Source: Pseudogemmobacter faecipullorum
GTDB lineage: Bacteria > Pseudomonadota > Alphaproteobacteria > Rhodobacterales > Rhodobacteraceae
Assembly: GCF_020539525.1 (NCBI RefSeq)
Contig: NZ_JACDXX010000013.1
Coordinates: 1-64,000 of the forward strand
DNA: 64,000 nt
Reading direction: 5' to 3'
The translations under genes and the position numbers were made by a program. This document shows positions 17,293 to 26,158 of this stretch, one piece after another; position 1 is the first letter of the stretch, and each line of letters opens with the position of its first letter. Under the pieces are notes generated by a model. It searched no databases, was not told where the DNA came from, and saw nothing but the letters and a program-made list of their open reading frames with translations.

Positions 17293-17628
17293 TCACAGGG
17301 GGGAGCGGCTGCCAATGCAGTCGCGAAAATCGTCCTTGAACCTGTCGATCTGATGCATGCGCTCATGCAGGATCGCGACGATACCGATATCGCCGTCGGA
17401 CAGTCGGCGCCAATAGATGAAGTGGTGTTCGTACCGGAAGAAGAACCCTTCGACGCCGAGCTCTGCCGGGATAGGCTTTGAGGCGACGCCATGGGCCACG
17501 ATCCGTTCGAATGCTTCGAACATGCCGGTGATGTAGCGATCAGCCTGAACTTCGCCCCATCGGTCACGCGTATAGCGGTAGATGTCATCAAGGCGGAGTG
17601 ATGCCGCCTCCTGAACCCGGATCGCCAT
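17293..17628 (-). CDS. parE: RelE/ParE-family toxin
   Basis: 111 residues with the ParE fold pattern: start MAIRVQEAASLRLDDIYRYT, then RWGEVQADRYITGMFEAFERI, and a basic/aromatic end GFFFRYEHHFIYWR ... VAILHERMHQ. ParE toxins inhibit gyrase and RelE toxins cut mRNA on the ribosome; the sequence favours ParE. It lies 4 bp after the antitoxin gene on the same strand, giving a complete type II pair. It stands at the edge of the accessory island. Confidence 0.88.
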   Translation of the reverse strand: MAIRVQEAASLRLDDIYRYTRDRWGEVQADRYITGMFEAFERIVAHGVASKPIPAELGVEGFFFRYEHHFIYWRRLSDGDIGIVAILHERMHQIDRFKDDFRDCIGSRSPL

Positions 17629-17632
17629 CTGG

Positions 17633-17896
17633 TCAGGCCCGGTTGCGGGCGATGACTTCCGCAGCCGTCAGCGGCTTGTAGCTGGCCTCGGGCGCGGCGA
17701 AGGCGCGGGTCAGTTCTGCCTTCAGCCGGTCGAAAGCCTCCTGCTCGGCCCGCTCCTTGTCGCGCCGGATCAGGTCGCGCACGTATTCGCTTATGTTCTC
17801 GTAGGAGCCGTTCTCGCCGACATTGGCCGCAACGAAATCGCTGAGCGCACCGCTCAGACGGATGGTCATGGTCGTTGTGGTCGTGGTGCGGGACAT
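17633..17896 (-). CDS. parD: ParD/CC2985-family antitoxin
   Basis: 87 residues. Residues ~8-45 form a ribbon-helix-helix DNA-binding part (TMTIRLSGALSDFVAAN, then YENISEYVRDLIRRDKER); the C-terminal half is the flexible toxin-binding part. It normally neutralises ParE and represses the pair. A run of seven Thr codons at the N-terminus is odd; a later Met in the run (residue 10) could also start the protein. AT-rich DNA upstream (17905-17950) probably holds the promoter and operator. Confidence 0.88.
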   Translation of the reverse strand: MSRTTTTTTMTIRLSGALSDFVAANVGENGSYENISEYVRDLIRRDKERAEQEAFDRLKAELTRAFAAPEASYKPLTAAEVIARNRA

Positions 17897-18008
17897 GGAA
17901 GTCTTCTCATGTTTGATGCGTATTCAATATAATCAAAAAACACTACACATCAAGTCTGACGGCGGCGGACCAATTTGGCCATTCCGCCGCCTCTGTGGCG
18001 GCCTGACC

Positions 18009-18311
18009 TTACTCGGCATCCGCGCCGTCGTGCCGATCGGCCAGCAGCAGGACCATGTGGAACACGATATCCGAGTGCCTGGCCAGCGCGATCAGATGCT
18101 CGCCGCTGGGCCCACGCTCGCCCGCGATCCAGTACTTCACTGCCCGCTCGCTGGCACCCGTCCACCGCATAGCCGTCTTGACTGCCCGATGCGTCAGGCC
18201 GAGTTCGTCCCGAAGCGCCGAGGCAATGGCTGCCCGGTAGCCGGCGACATTGGCTTCAAGGTGCACATTTATGCCCGTTTTCGGCACAAATGTGCCCGTC
18301 TTGATCCGCAT
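18009..18311 (-). CDS. Small HTH DNA-binding protein
   Basis: 100 residues. The central part (RAVKTAMRWTGASERAVKYW, then IAGERGPSGEHLIALARH) reads as a helix-turn-helix like those of small XRE-type regulators in alphaproteobacterial mobile elements. It is transcribed away from the recombinase operon across a ~125-bp gap (18312-18435), so it may repress that operon; this is inference from layout. Exact family not recognised. Confidence 0.7.
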   Translation of the reverse strand: MRIKTGTFVPKTGINVHLEANVAGYRAAIASALRDELGLTHRAVKTAMRWTGASERAVKYWIAGERGPSGEHLIALARHSDIVFHMVLLLADRHDGADAE

Positions 18312-18435
18312 CTCCGCATCCTCCTTCGATAATACTCTGGGAAGGACATGAAAAGCGGCAGTTCGTATTTGCGCCCAGCCTGCGGTGGAGGGCCATCAGC
18401 TCGAAGCAGCCCACATGATTTCTTGGGAGGCGGGC

Positions 18436-20013
18436 GTGGCTCGGGGAAAATCGATACTATCCGAAGGAGAAAGCGAGCCGTCCGAGCAGCTGCTGGCTGC
18501 GGAATACGTCCGGATGTCGACCGAGCATCAGCAGTATTCAACCCAGAACCAGGCGCAGACTATCCGCGAATACGCCGAACGCCGCGGCATCAGGGTTGTC
18601 AAAACCTATTCGGATGACGCGAAAAGCGGCCTGATCATCGGCGGCAGGATGGCATTGCAGCAGATGATTGCCGATGTCGAATCCGGCGTGGCCGGGTTCA
18701 GCATGATTCTGGTCTATGACGTCACTCGCTGGGGACGTTTTCAGGACGCCGACGAATCTGCCTATTATGAGTATCGCTGCCGGAAGGCGGGGATGCAGGT
18801 CGCCTACTGTGCCGAGCAATTCGAGAATGATGGCTCTCCGACCTCCACCATTGTGAAAAGCGTCAAGCGCGCGATGGCGGGCGAATATAGCCGTGAGCTT
18901 TCAGTGAAAGTCTTCGCCGGCCAATGCCGTCTGATTGAGCTCGGCTATCGTCAGGGCGGCCCGGCGGGCTTCGGGTTGCGTCGCGCCCTGCTCGATGAAC
19001 GGGGCGAAGTAAAAACCGAACTGAAGCGCGGTGAGCACAAGAGCCTTCAGACGGATCGCGTCGTCCTGGTTCCCGGACCAGACGAGGAGGTCCGGACGGT
19101 GCGCTGGATCTACAGCCAGTTTCTGAAGAAGGGCCTGTCGGAAAGCGAACTTGCGGCAGACCTGAATGAACGCGGCATCCTCACCGATCTCGGGCGGGCC
19201 TGGACCCGCGCGACCGTCCATCAGATCCTGACCAATGAGAAATACATTGGCAACAACGTCTACAACCGGCGCTCATTCAAACTGAAGCGCAAGCGGGTCG
19301 CCAACGGCCCGGAGATGTGGATCCGGTCGGAAGGGGCTTTCGAGGCCATCGTCGAGCCGAAACAGTTTCAGAAGGCTCAGGCCATCATCGCGGCGCGCAA
19401 CCGTCGCTTCTCGGATGAGGAGATGCTGGAGCGCCTGACCCGGTTGCTCCTGCGTCATGGATACATTTCCGGGCTGGTGATCGACGAAGCAGATGGGATG
19501 CCGTCCAGCGGCGCCTATGCCCATCGCTTCGGCAGCCTGCTCAGGGCCTATTCCCTCGTCGGGTTCACCCCGGATCGCGACTATCGCTATATCGAAGCCA
19601 ACCGCCTGTTGCGGCAATTTCACGGCGATGAAATTGAGCGCGTGATCCACGAAATCATCCGGCTTGGTGGTACCGTGATCAGGAACCCTGCGACGGACCT
19701 GCTGACCATCAACGGCGAATTCACGGCATCCGTCGTCGTCGCCCGCTGTCGCGAAACGTCCTCAGGCGGCTTGCGCTGGAAGATTCGCTTCGACACCGGC
19801 CTCGCGCCAGACATCACCATCGCCATCAGGATGAATCGCACAAATACCGACGCGCTAGATTACTACCTGCTGCCCCAATTCGAGATGCGGAGCAAACCTC
19901 TGGGGCTTGCAGAGGAGAATGGCCTGATGCTGGACGCCTTCCGTTTTGAAACGTTGGACTTCTTCTTCGACATGGCCCGGCGCGTTTCCGTGTCCGAGGT
20001 GACACCATGGTGA
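18436..20013 (+). CDS. Large serine recombinase
   Basis: 525 residues from GTG 18436, chosen for GGGAGG at 18425-18430; in-frame starts at 18385 and 18415 lack this site. The resolvase catalytic domain spans about 20-165 with nucleophile Ser28 in VRMSTEHQ and conserved arginines in RWGRFQDA. The Recombinase domain (about 190-300) contains LNERGILTDLGRAWT and ILTNEKYIGNNVYNR. The last ~200 residues lack the usual zinc-ribbon cysteines and differ from standard integrases. It overlaps the next gene by 7 bp. It probably catalyses integration/excision of the surrounding element; attachment sites were not found. Confidence 0.88.
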   Translation: MARGKSILSEGESEPSEQLLAAEYVRMSTEHQQYSTQNQAQTIREYAERRGIRVVKTYSDDAKSGLIIGGRMALQQMIADVESGVAGFSMILVYDVTRWGRFQDADESAYYEYRCRKAGMQVAYCAEQFENDGSPTSTIVKSVKRAMAGEYSRELSVKVFAGQCRLIELGYRQGGPAGFGLRRALLDERGEVKTELKRGEHKSLQTDRVVLVPGPDEEVRTVRWIYSQFLKKGLSESELAADLNERGILTDLGRAWTRATVHQILTNEKYIGNNVYNRRSFKLKRKRVANGPEMWIRSEGAFEAIVEPKQFQKAQAIIAARNRRFSDEEMLERLTRLLLRHGYISGLVIDEADGMPSSGAYAHRFGSLLRAYSLVGFTPDRDYRYIEANRLLRQFHGDEIERVIHEIIRLGGTVIRNPATDLLTINGEFTASVVVARCRETSSGGLRWKIRFDTGLAPDITIAIRMNRTNTDALDYYLLPQFEMRSKPLGLAEENGLMLDAFRFETLDFFFDMARRVSVSEVTPW

Positions 20014-20900
20014 GCGAGATCGAACCCCATGCCGAGGTGCAAATTATCCCAATTGCGGCCATCATCGTCGAAAATCCACGCGAACGATCTGAAAAGACCT
20101 TTCGTGCACTGGTGGACAGTATCGGCAAGGTGGGGCTGAAGAAGCCGATCACCGTCGCGCGGGATGACACGGCGTCGGGAGATGCCTATCGGCTCGTCTG
20201 CGGTCAGGGGCGGATGGAGGCCTATGTCGCCCTTGGCGAAACCCACATCCCGGCCATCGTCGTGGGCGCGAACGAGGTCGAACGGCTCCTGCGTAGCGTG
20301 ATCGAGAATATCGCCCGTCGTCAGCAGCGACCGCTCGAGTTGTTGCAGGACATCGCCATCCTGCGCGAGCGGGGATATTCGGACCATGACATCGCCGAGA
20401 AAACCGGATTGTCATGGTCGTACGTTCACGAAATCGGTGTATTGATCGCCAACGGCGAGGAACGACTGCTGATCGCGGTCGAGACCGGTCAGATGCCCCT
20501 AAGTGTTGCACTGTATATCACCAGGGCGGAAGAGAAAGATGTGCAGAAGGCGCTGGAGGCAGCCTATGCCTCGGGTGAATTGCGCGGCAAGAAGCTGCTG
20601 GAAGCACGGCGGCTGGTGGAGCTGCGCCACCGGCACGGCAAGAAAAAAGGTGCCACACGCGCAAAACGAACTGGGGTGCGGATGACATCGGCGGCGTTGG
20701 TCCGGGCCTATCGTATCGAGGCAGAACGCCAGCAGGACATGATCCGCAGGGCGCAGTCGACGCGCGGCCACCTGCTGTTCCTCGACGCAGCGTTCCAGTC
20801 TCTGCTCAAGGATGAGAATTTCCTCACCCTGCTCCGTGCCGAGGGCTTGGCTTCCCTGCCGAGCATGGTGGTCGACGGTCTCAGGGAACCTCGGGCATGA
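20007..20900 (+). CDS. ParB-like protein (first of pair)
   Basis: 297 residues. The N-terminal ParB/Srx-type domain (about 10-110) has GQGRMEAYVALG, equivalent to the GERRxxA nucleotide-binding box, and IENIARRQQRPLE, equivalent to the ENLQR box. It is followed by a helix-turn-helix (YSDHDIAEKTGLSWSYVHEI). The C-terminal half is basic and helical. Plasmid ParB proteins load and slide on DNA at parS; here the gene is coupled to a recombinase, with no ParA and no replication gene. Overlaps of 7 bp upstream and 4 bp downstream show co-translation. It may target or regulate the recombinase (inference). Confidence 0.85.
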   Translation: MVSEIEPHAEVQIIPIAAIIVENPRERSEKTFRALVDSIGKVGLKKPITVARDDTASGDAYRLVCGQGRMEAYVALGETHIPAIVVGANEVERLLRSVIENIARRQQRPLELLQDIAILRERGYSDHDIAEKTGLSWSYVHEIGVLIANGEERLLIAVETGQMPLSVALYITRAEEKDVQKALEAAYASGELRGKKLLEARRLVELRHRHGKKKGATRAKRTGVRMTSAALVRAYRIEAERQQDMIRRAQSTRGHLLFLDAAFQSLLKDENFLTLLRAEGLASLPSMVVDGLREPRA

Positions 20901-21847
20901 CACATATGGGCAAAACGCCGCCGCCGCATGATGCACCATTTCGGGGACCAGGATTCGAGCCGATCCTGCGTCAGATCCCGATCGCCGCCATCCTGCCGGT
21001 GAAGCAACTGCCGACCACCGTTCCCAAGGGCCAGAAGTATGCGCAGATCGCCGCATCGATCCGCGAGGCCGGCTTGATCGAACCGCTCGTGGTCGCGCGC
21101 GCTTCTGGTCAGGATGGCACGTTCATCCTGCTCGATGGTCATGTCCGTCTGCATGTCCTGAAGGGGATGGGCGAGGAAACCGACACCTGCCTCGTCGCCA
21201 CCGACGACGAGTCTTTCACCTACAACAAGCGCATCAGCCGTCTCGCGACAATTCAGGAACACAAGATGATCTTGCGGGCCATTGAGCGTGGCGTGCCCGA
21301 GGCCCGTATTGCTGCTGCTCTGAATGTGGATGTGGCGCTGATCCGGCGAAAACGGACATTGTTGAACGGCATCTGCCCCGAGGCTGCTGAACTCCTGAAG
21401 GACAAGCACTGCCCTGTCAACAGTTTCCGGTCCCTGCGCAAGATGAAGCCATTGAGGCAGATTCAGGCGGCAGAACTGATGATCGCAGCGAATAATTACA
21501 CTGTGGCCTATACCGAGGCCATTCTCGCCGCCACCGACGCCGAAGACCTTGTCGATCCGGCAATGAGAAAAGAAACGTCCGGCATCACGCGCGAACAGGC
21601 GGAGCGGATGAAGGCCGAGATGGCCAGCCTGCAGAGAAACATCAAGCTGATCGAAGGGACACTTGGCCCCGATCATTTACGCCTTGTGGTAGCGGGCCGC
21701 TACGTCGAACGCCTGCTCATGAATGAACGGATCAATCGCTATCTCGAAAAGAACCACGGAGACATCCTCGGCGAGTTAGGTCGAATCGTGGCGGGCCTGT
21801 CCCGGCCGGAGCCGTCTTTGGAAGGGCCAACTGAGGCGGAAGAATAG
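20897..21847 (+). CDS. RepB-like partition protein (second of pair)
   Basis: 316 residues. The ParB N-terminal domain (about 20-105) has a diverged box LLDGHVRLHVLKGMG; the ENLQR-type motif is replaced by YNKRISRLATIQEHKMI. A HTH (ARIAAALNVDVALIRRKRTLL) and a RepB-type C-terminal domain (FRSLRKMKPLRQIQAAELM) follow. The standard CTP-binding residues look altered, so it may not act as a sliding clamp alone and could work as a heterodimer with the preceding ParB. It closes the three-gene module; the scar of phage lysozyme starts ~80 bp later. Confidence 0.85.
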   Translation: MTHMGKTPPPHDAPFRGPGFEPILRQIPIAAILPVKQLPTTVPKGQKYAQIAASIREAGLIEPLVVARASGQDGTFILLDGHVRLHVLKGMGEETDTCLVATDDESFTYNKRISRLATIQEHKMILRAIERGVPEARIAAALNVDVALIRRKRTLLNGICPEAAELLKDKHCPVNSFRSLRKMKPLRQIQAAELMIAANNYTVAYTEAILAATDAEDLVDPAMRKETSGITREQAERMKAEMASLQRNIKLIEGTLGPDHLRLVVAGRYVERLLMNERINRYLEKNHGDILGELGRIVAGLSRPEPSLEGPTEAEE

Positions 21848-21924
21848 CGGACACAGAAACTTGCTGCCGATGGGGACCCGGACCCGACACGCGCGGGGAC
21901 CGCGGGAAACGCCGGACTGTGGGC

Positions 21925-22175
21925 CGGATCAAGCGCGGCGGTGGAGATGGCGGCGGTGTTGTAGTGAAAGCTGACCAGCGCATCGAATTTGGGCGGTTCC
22001 AGCGGCACTTTCACGGTGCGCAAAACTTCAGCCCCGTAGGAGGCGAGGTCGGTGCGGAAGGCCTCGCGGATCCCTGCATCGACATCGCCGGGCATGCCGC
22101 GCGGCATCCGCGCCGGATCGGGCGACCCGGCGGCAGCGGTATGGCCGATGCCGAAGGCGTATCGACCCAATAATG
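21925..22175 (-). pseudogene. Phage lysozyme (GH24) fragment
   Basis: The minus strand encodes about 80 residues of a phage-type lysozyme: GRYAFGIGHTAAAG (catalytic-region motif), GMPGDVDAGIREAFRTDL, VPLEPPKFDALVSFHYNT. The N-terminal start and the C-terminal third are missing; the reading frame loses similarity near 21925, about 80 bp after the RepB-like gene. It is a remnant of a prophage or lysis cassette cut by later rearrangement. Confidence 0.65.
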
Positions 22176-22207
22176 CGGGCCCAATTTCTATTATAGCGCG
22201 GGGCCCA

Positions 22208-22975
22208 TCACTCGCGGCGCCAGTCACCGGCAGGATCACCCCGGCGCTCGGCTCGCATACCCATTTCAGCGGGAGTTTCTTCTGCGACCAGTCCCTCCTC
22301 ACCGTCCGTTTGGGAAGTGTCTTGTCGGGGCGACTGAACGAACGTGTAAGGCTCGAAACCACACCACCACTTCCCATCGACCTGTTCCAGCTTGAGCTGG
22401 ACACTCTTCTGAAATGGGAAGCCGAGCTTGGGTACTGTGCCAAACAGACTGGTGCCCTAGGCATCGCGCAGCCGGGATAGGGTTTGTTGCTGACGCTGCG
22501 TTCGATCAGGATCATCGTTATCGCGCGGTGTTTCAACGACGAGCGAATGGCCCGAACGCCTGTAGCGTGGGATGAGCGGACGCTGTCGGGCGAGAGATCG
22601 CACGAGCGTGTCGTAGAGCAATCCCATCGCCCAGCTATCAGCGACTGGATTTAGGTCGATCGTTCCAGCGAGCGATGGGCCAAGCGGAGCCAAGGCATCC
22701 AGGATTTCCTGATCACGCCCGAACACCGCCAGCTCACGCCCTAAAGCGGCCGCCATCGCCCGAAATCCCTTCGGCTTGAAGATCTCGCGCATCTCTGCGG
22801 ATGTTGTCGGTTGGCTCAACCTGATGCGCCGCGCCGCGGTGGGCATCGATTGGAGCAGAATTGCCGAATAGCGCAGCACCGGGAATGCGCGGGCTTTGGC
22901 ATTTGGAATCTGAACGGGTACGAGGCGCGGCGTATGTCGCCCTTCCATCACCCGATCAAGAAGCGGCTTGGGTAA
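22208..22975 (-). pseudogene. Unknown gene interrupted by an in-frame amber codon
   Basis: On the minus strand one frame reads through two parts: 22975-22460 (about 170 residues, including LVPVQIPNAKARAFPVLRYS and YDTLVRSLARQRPLIPRYRR) and 22456-22208 (83 residues, including KLGFPFQKSVQLKLEQVDGK and WWCGFEPYTFVQSP). A TAG at 22459-22457 is the only interruption and the frame stays the same, so it was probably one gene. The 5' end is cut at the junction with the ParB fragment near 22975. Family not recognised. Confidence 0.5.
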
Positions 22976-23407
22976 ATCGGTTACCGGTCGCTGGAACTGG
23001 TGGTGAAGGCATGGCGCCTCACCAAGACCGCGCCGGTGCCGTGCATCGTGCGCGAAGCCGGTTGCAGCAGTCTGGCCGAGGACGATAGCCTGGCCGGGAA
23101 TATCCAGCGCGCGCCGCTCCACCCCCTCGACCAGTATCCCGCCTTCCAGGACATGCGCATCAAGGGCATGTCCGAGGAAGCAATCGCCGCAGCCTTCTTC
23201 GTCTTGGTGAGTGTGGTGAAGCAGCGTCTGCGCCTCACCGGACGTGCCACCCCCAATGTCTCACGCACTCTCAAGAAGATGGAGAGCTTCGGCCTTGTCC
23301 GCATGGAGAAGGGCCAGGGCCTCAAGCTGGTCCCCAAGGTCATTCACGACCGCCTGGAGCTGGTCCTGCCCCTGATCGAGCCTCGCAAGAAAGGAACCCG
23401 CAAATGA
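22976..23407 (+). pseudogene. ParB fragment fused to an HTH regulator tail
   Basis: The frame opens after a TAA at 22973. Codons for about 85 residues match the middle of a plasmid-type ParB nuclease/partition protein (YRSLELVVKAWRLTKTAPV, NIQRAPLHPLDQYPAF, FFVLVSVVKQRLRL). Without a stop it continues into about 55 residues of an unrelated DNA-binding tail (NVSRTLKKMESFGLVRMEKG, then KVIHDRLELVLPLIEP), like HVO_A0114-type regulators. A start at GTG 23000 is possible. It overlaps the following recombinase by 4 bp, as an intact regulator gene would. Confidence 0.6.
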
Positions 23408-24995
23408 ACGCGCAATCCCCCAACGTCGCCCTGCGGGCCGCTCTTTATCTGCGTGTCTCGACTGCCCGTCAGGCCGGGCATGACGTGTCGATCCCCGACC
23501 AGAGGAAGCAGGGCGAGGCTTATTGCGCCGCGCGAGGCTATCAGCTTGTCGAAATCTTCGTCGAGCCGGGCAACACGGCGACCAACGACCGCCGCCCGGA
23601 GTTCCCGCGGATGGTCGAGTCGGGCACGTCGAAGCCCACGCCTTTCGACGTGGTGCTGGTTCACAGCTTCTCGCGCTTCTTCCGCGACGCCTTCGACATG
23701 GAATATTACTATCGCAAGCTCGCCAAGAACGATGTCCGGCTCATTTCCATTACGCAGGAGCTGGGGGACGACCCGATCCACGACATGATGCGCCGGATCA
23801 TGTCGCTGTTCGACGAGTACCAGTCGAAGGAAAACGGCAAGCACGTCACGCGCGCCTTGAAGGAGAATGCCCGGCAGGGCTTCTGGAACGGCTCGCTGCC
23901 GCCGATCGGCTAGCGGATCGCCGCCGCCGAACAGCGTGGGGCCAAGACCAAGAAGAGGCTGGAGATCGATCCGCCCCACGCCGACACGATCCGGCTGATC
24001 TATCGCCTGGCGCTGGAAGGTGAAGGCGAGACCGGCCAGATGGGCGTGAAGGCCATCGTCAAATATCTCAACGGAAAGGGCATCTTCACCCGCGATGGAG
24101 GGCGCTGGGGTATCGGACAGGTCCATCGCGTCCTGACCCGCCGGACCTATATCGGCGAGCATCGCTTCAATCGCCGCTCCAACAAGGGAGTGGTGAAACC
24201 CGAGGATGAGGTCGTCACCGTCGAAGTGCCAGCCATCATTGAGCGCGACACCTTCGATGCGGTGCAGAAGCTTCTACAGGCACGCAATCCCAAGACCGAG
24301 CTGCCCGCCCGCGTCGTCATCGGGCCGACGCTGCTGACTGGCATCTGCTATTGTGGCAATTGCGGGGGAGCTATGACCATCCGCACCGGCAAGAGTGGCC
24401 GCTATCGCTACTACGCCTGTTCGATCCGGGCTCGTCAGGGAGAGACCGGGTGCAAGGGCCGTGCGATCCCGATGGATAAGCTCGACGATATGGTGGTCCA
24501 CCATATCGAAGACCGCTTGCTCGATCCCGACCGGCTGGAGGTGATGCCGGGCACCGTCCTCGGTCGCCGAGAGGATCAGGCGGAGCGCCAGCGACAGCAC
24601 ATCGCCGAGTTGGAGCGCCGCGCCACAGAATCGGAATTGCGCCTCAAGCGGCTTTACGATGCCGTCGAGGGAGGCGTCGCCGATCTGGACGACCCCGCGC
24701 TGAAGGAGCGCATCGTCGGTCTCAAGGTGATCCGCGATCAGGCGCGGGCCGACGCGGATCGCGCACAGGCGTTGCTCGATAGCCCCGGCCACAGCGCCAT
24801 CAGCCCCGCGATGATCGAAAAGTTCGCCACGATCGCCCGCGAGCGTATCCGTGGCCGTGAGGGCGGCTATCGGCGGGATTTCTGCGCGCGCTCGCACAGC
24901 GCGTCGAGATCGCTGACGACGCGATTCGCATCATGGGATCGAAGACAGAATTGTTGAGAACGCTTATTTCTGGCCAAGTGCGGCAATCGGCGACG
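23404..24995 (+). pseudogene. Second serine recombinase, broken by an amber codon and a frameshift
   Basis: From ATG 23404 the frame gives a resolvase domain (LYLRVSTARQAGHD with catalytic Ser, FSRFFRDAFDMEYYY) and stops at TAG 23911-23913 within PPIG*RIAAAEQRG, where relatives have Tyr. The same frame then continues with the Recombinase domain (GQVHRVLTRRTYIGEHRF), a zinc ribbon (CYCGNCGG ... YYACS) and a coiled coil (AELERRATESELRLKRL). Near 24880 a one-base loss shifts the frame; the normal end (MGSKTELLRTLISG) is read in the next frame at about 24933-24974. The gene is dead unless both lesions are bypassed. It ends ~30 bp from the 3' end of tRNA-Ser. Confidence 0.85.
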
Positions 24996-25022
24996 ATTGG
25001 CGTGCCCAGAGGCGGACTGAAG

Positions 25023-25112
25023 TGGCGGAGCCGAAGGGATTCGAACCCTCGAGACCCTTCCGGGCCTGCACCCTTAGCAGGGGTGTGCCTTCGACCACTC
25101 GGCCACAGCTCC
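25023..25112 (-). tRNA. tRNA-Ser (anticodon GCU)
   Basis: 90 nt on the minus strand with encoded CCA. The acceptor strands ggagctg and cggctcc pair, the anticodon loop (ctgctaa) carries GCT, the long variable arm (gcccggaagggt region) is typical of serine tRNA, and the T arm has ggttcgaatcc. Its 3' end faces left, toward the broken recombinase and the accessory island, a usual arrangement for islands anchored at tRNA genes. Confidence 0.95.
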
Positions 25113-25255
25113 GCCGATGCGTATATGGGGCAAAGCAGCGGGAAACAAGCGCATTTTCAGCTAAACATCCGACTTTGCCGGAAAAAGCGAATTTCCCTGA
25201 TTTCACGCGGATTCAAAGGCCTGGCGGGTGCCCTCCGAAGGATACAGGGCCGGGG

Positions 25256-26140
25256 TCAGGCGCATTGCGGCCAGGTTCTGACCGATTCTTTCAGCAGTGA
25301 AACAAAGGCCTGAACCTTGCGGGTGCGGTGCAGATCGACATGGGTGACGATCCAGAGCGGCGAATCCCATTCCGGGCGCGGGGCGAGGATTTCGACGAGA
25401 TCGCTATTGGCGGCGGCCTCCCAGGCGGGCAGGAAGCCGATGCCGATGCCCTGGCGCAAAGCCTCATTCCAGGCGGCGGGTTCGGTCGAGCGGAAGACGA
25501 TCTGATCCGGCGCGACCTTGTCGCGCAGCCAGCGAAAGAAGGGCGCGCGGCTGCCCTCGGTCTCGGCGGCGATAAAGCGGTGCCCGGCAAATTCCTGTTC
25601 CGAGGCGGGGCTGCCATGCGCCTCTACATAGCTGCGATGCGCATAGAGGCCATAGCGGATGCGGATCAGGGGCTGGACCACATTATCGGGCTCTTCCGGC
25701 GCAGCTCCGGCGCGGATCGCCACATGCGCCTCGCCGTAATCGAGGCGGAAGATGCGCATATCGGTCATCAGCCGCAGCTGCACCGCCTGGTGCCGGTGCT
25801 GGAATTCGGCCAGAACCGGCACCAGCAGCCCTGTGACTCCACCCACTGATGTGATGATAAATTCGCCCTGAACCGTCTCGCCATGGCCCTTGATGCGTGA
25901 GGAGAGCTGGGCGAACTGTTCTTCGGTGGTCTGGGCCACGGTCAGCAGATCGCGCCCGGCCTCGGTCGGCGTATAGCCCCGGGCATGGCGCTGGAACAGC
26001 CGGGTGGCCAGCCGTTTTTCCAGCGCATCGATATGGCGGATCACCGTAGCATGATGCACGCCCAGCACTTCGGCCGCGCCGGAGACAGTGCCGAGGCGGG
26101 CAACCTGATAGGCGGTCCGGATCTCGTCCCAGTTTTCCAT
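25256..26140 (-). CDS. LysR-family transcriptional regulator
   Basis: 294 residues from ATG 26140, where the HTH starts directly (MENWDEIRTAYQVARLG, SGAAEVLGVHHATVIRHIDAL). The effector-binding domain (about 90-290) follows. Full length and intact. It is transcribed away from the alpha/beta-hydrolase gene over a 177-bp gap and may control it or itself. The inducer is unknown. A dyad 19 bp upstream of the start could be its operator. Confidence 0.92.
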   Translation of the reverse strand: MENWDEIRTAYQVARLGTVSGAAEVLGVHHATVIRHIDALEKRLATRLFQRHARGYTPTEAGRDLLTVAQTTEEQFAQLSSRIKGHGETVQGEFIITSVGGVTGLLVPVLAEFQHRHQAVQLRLMTDMRIFRLDYGEAHVAIRAGAAPEEPDNVVQPLIRIRYGLYAHRSYVEAHGSPASEQEFAGHRFIAAETEGSRAPFFRWLRDKVAPDQIVFRSTEPAAWNEALRQGIGIGFLPAWEAAANSDLVEILAPRPEWDSPLWIVTHVDLHRTRKVQAFVSLLKESVRTWPQCA

Positions 26141-26158
26141 TGCAGGCTCCGGTCTGTT

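Noticed and set aside
24933-25313. A plus-strand frame running from the recombinase tail through tRNA-Ser
   Set aside because: The first part is only the frameshifted recombinase end; the rest is translation of the antisense of a tRNA gene.
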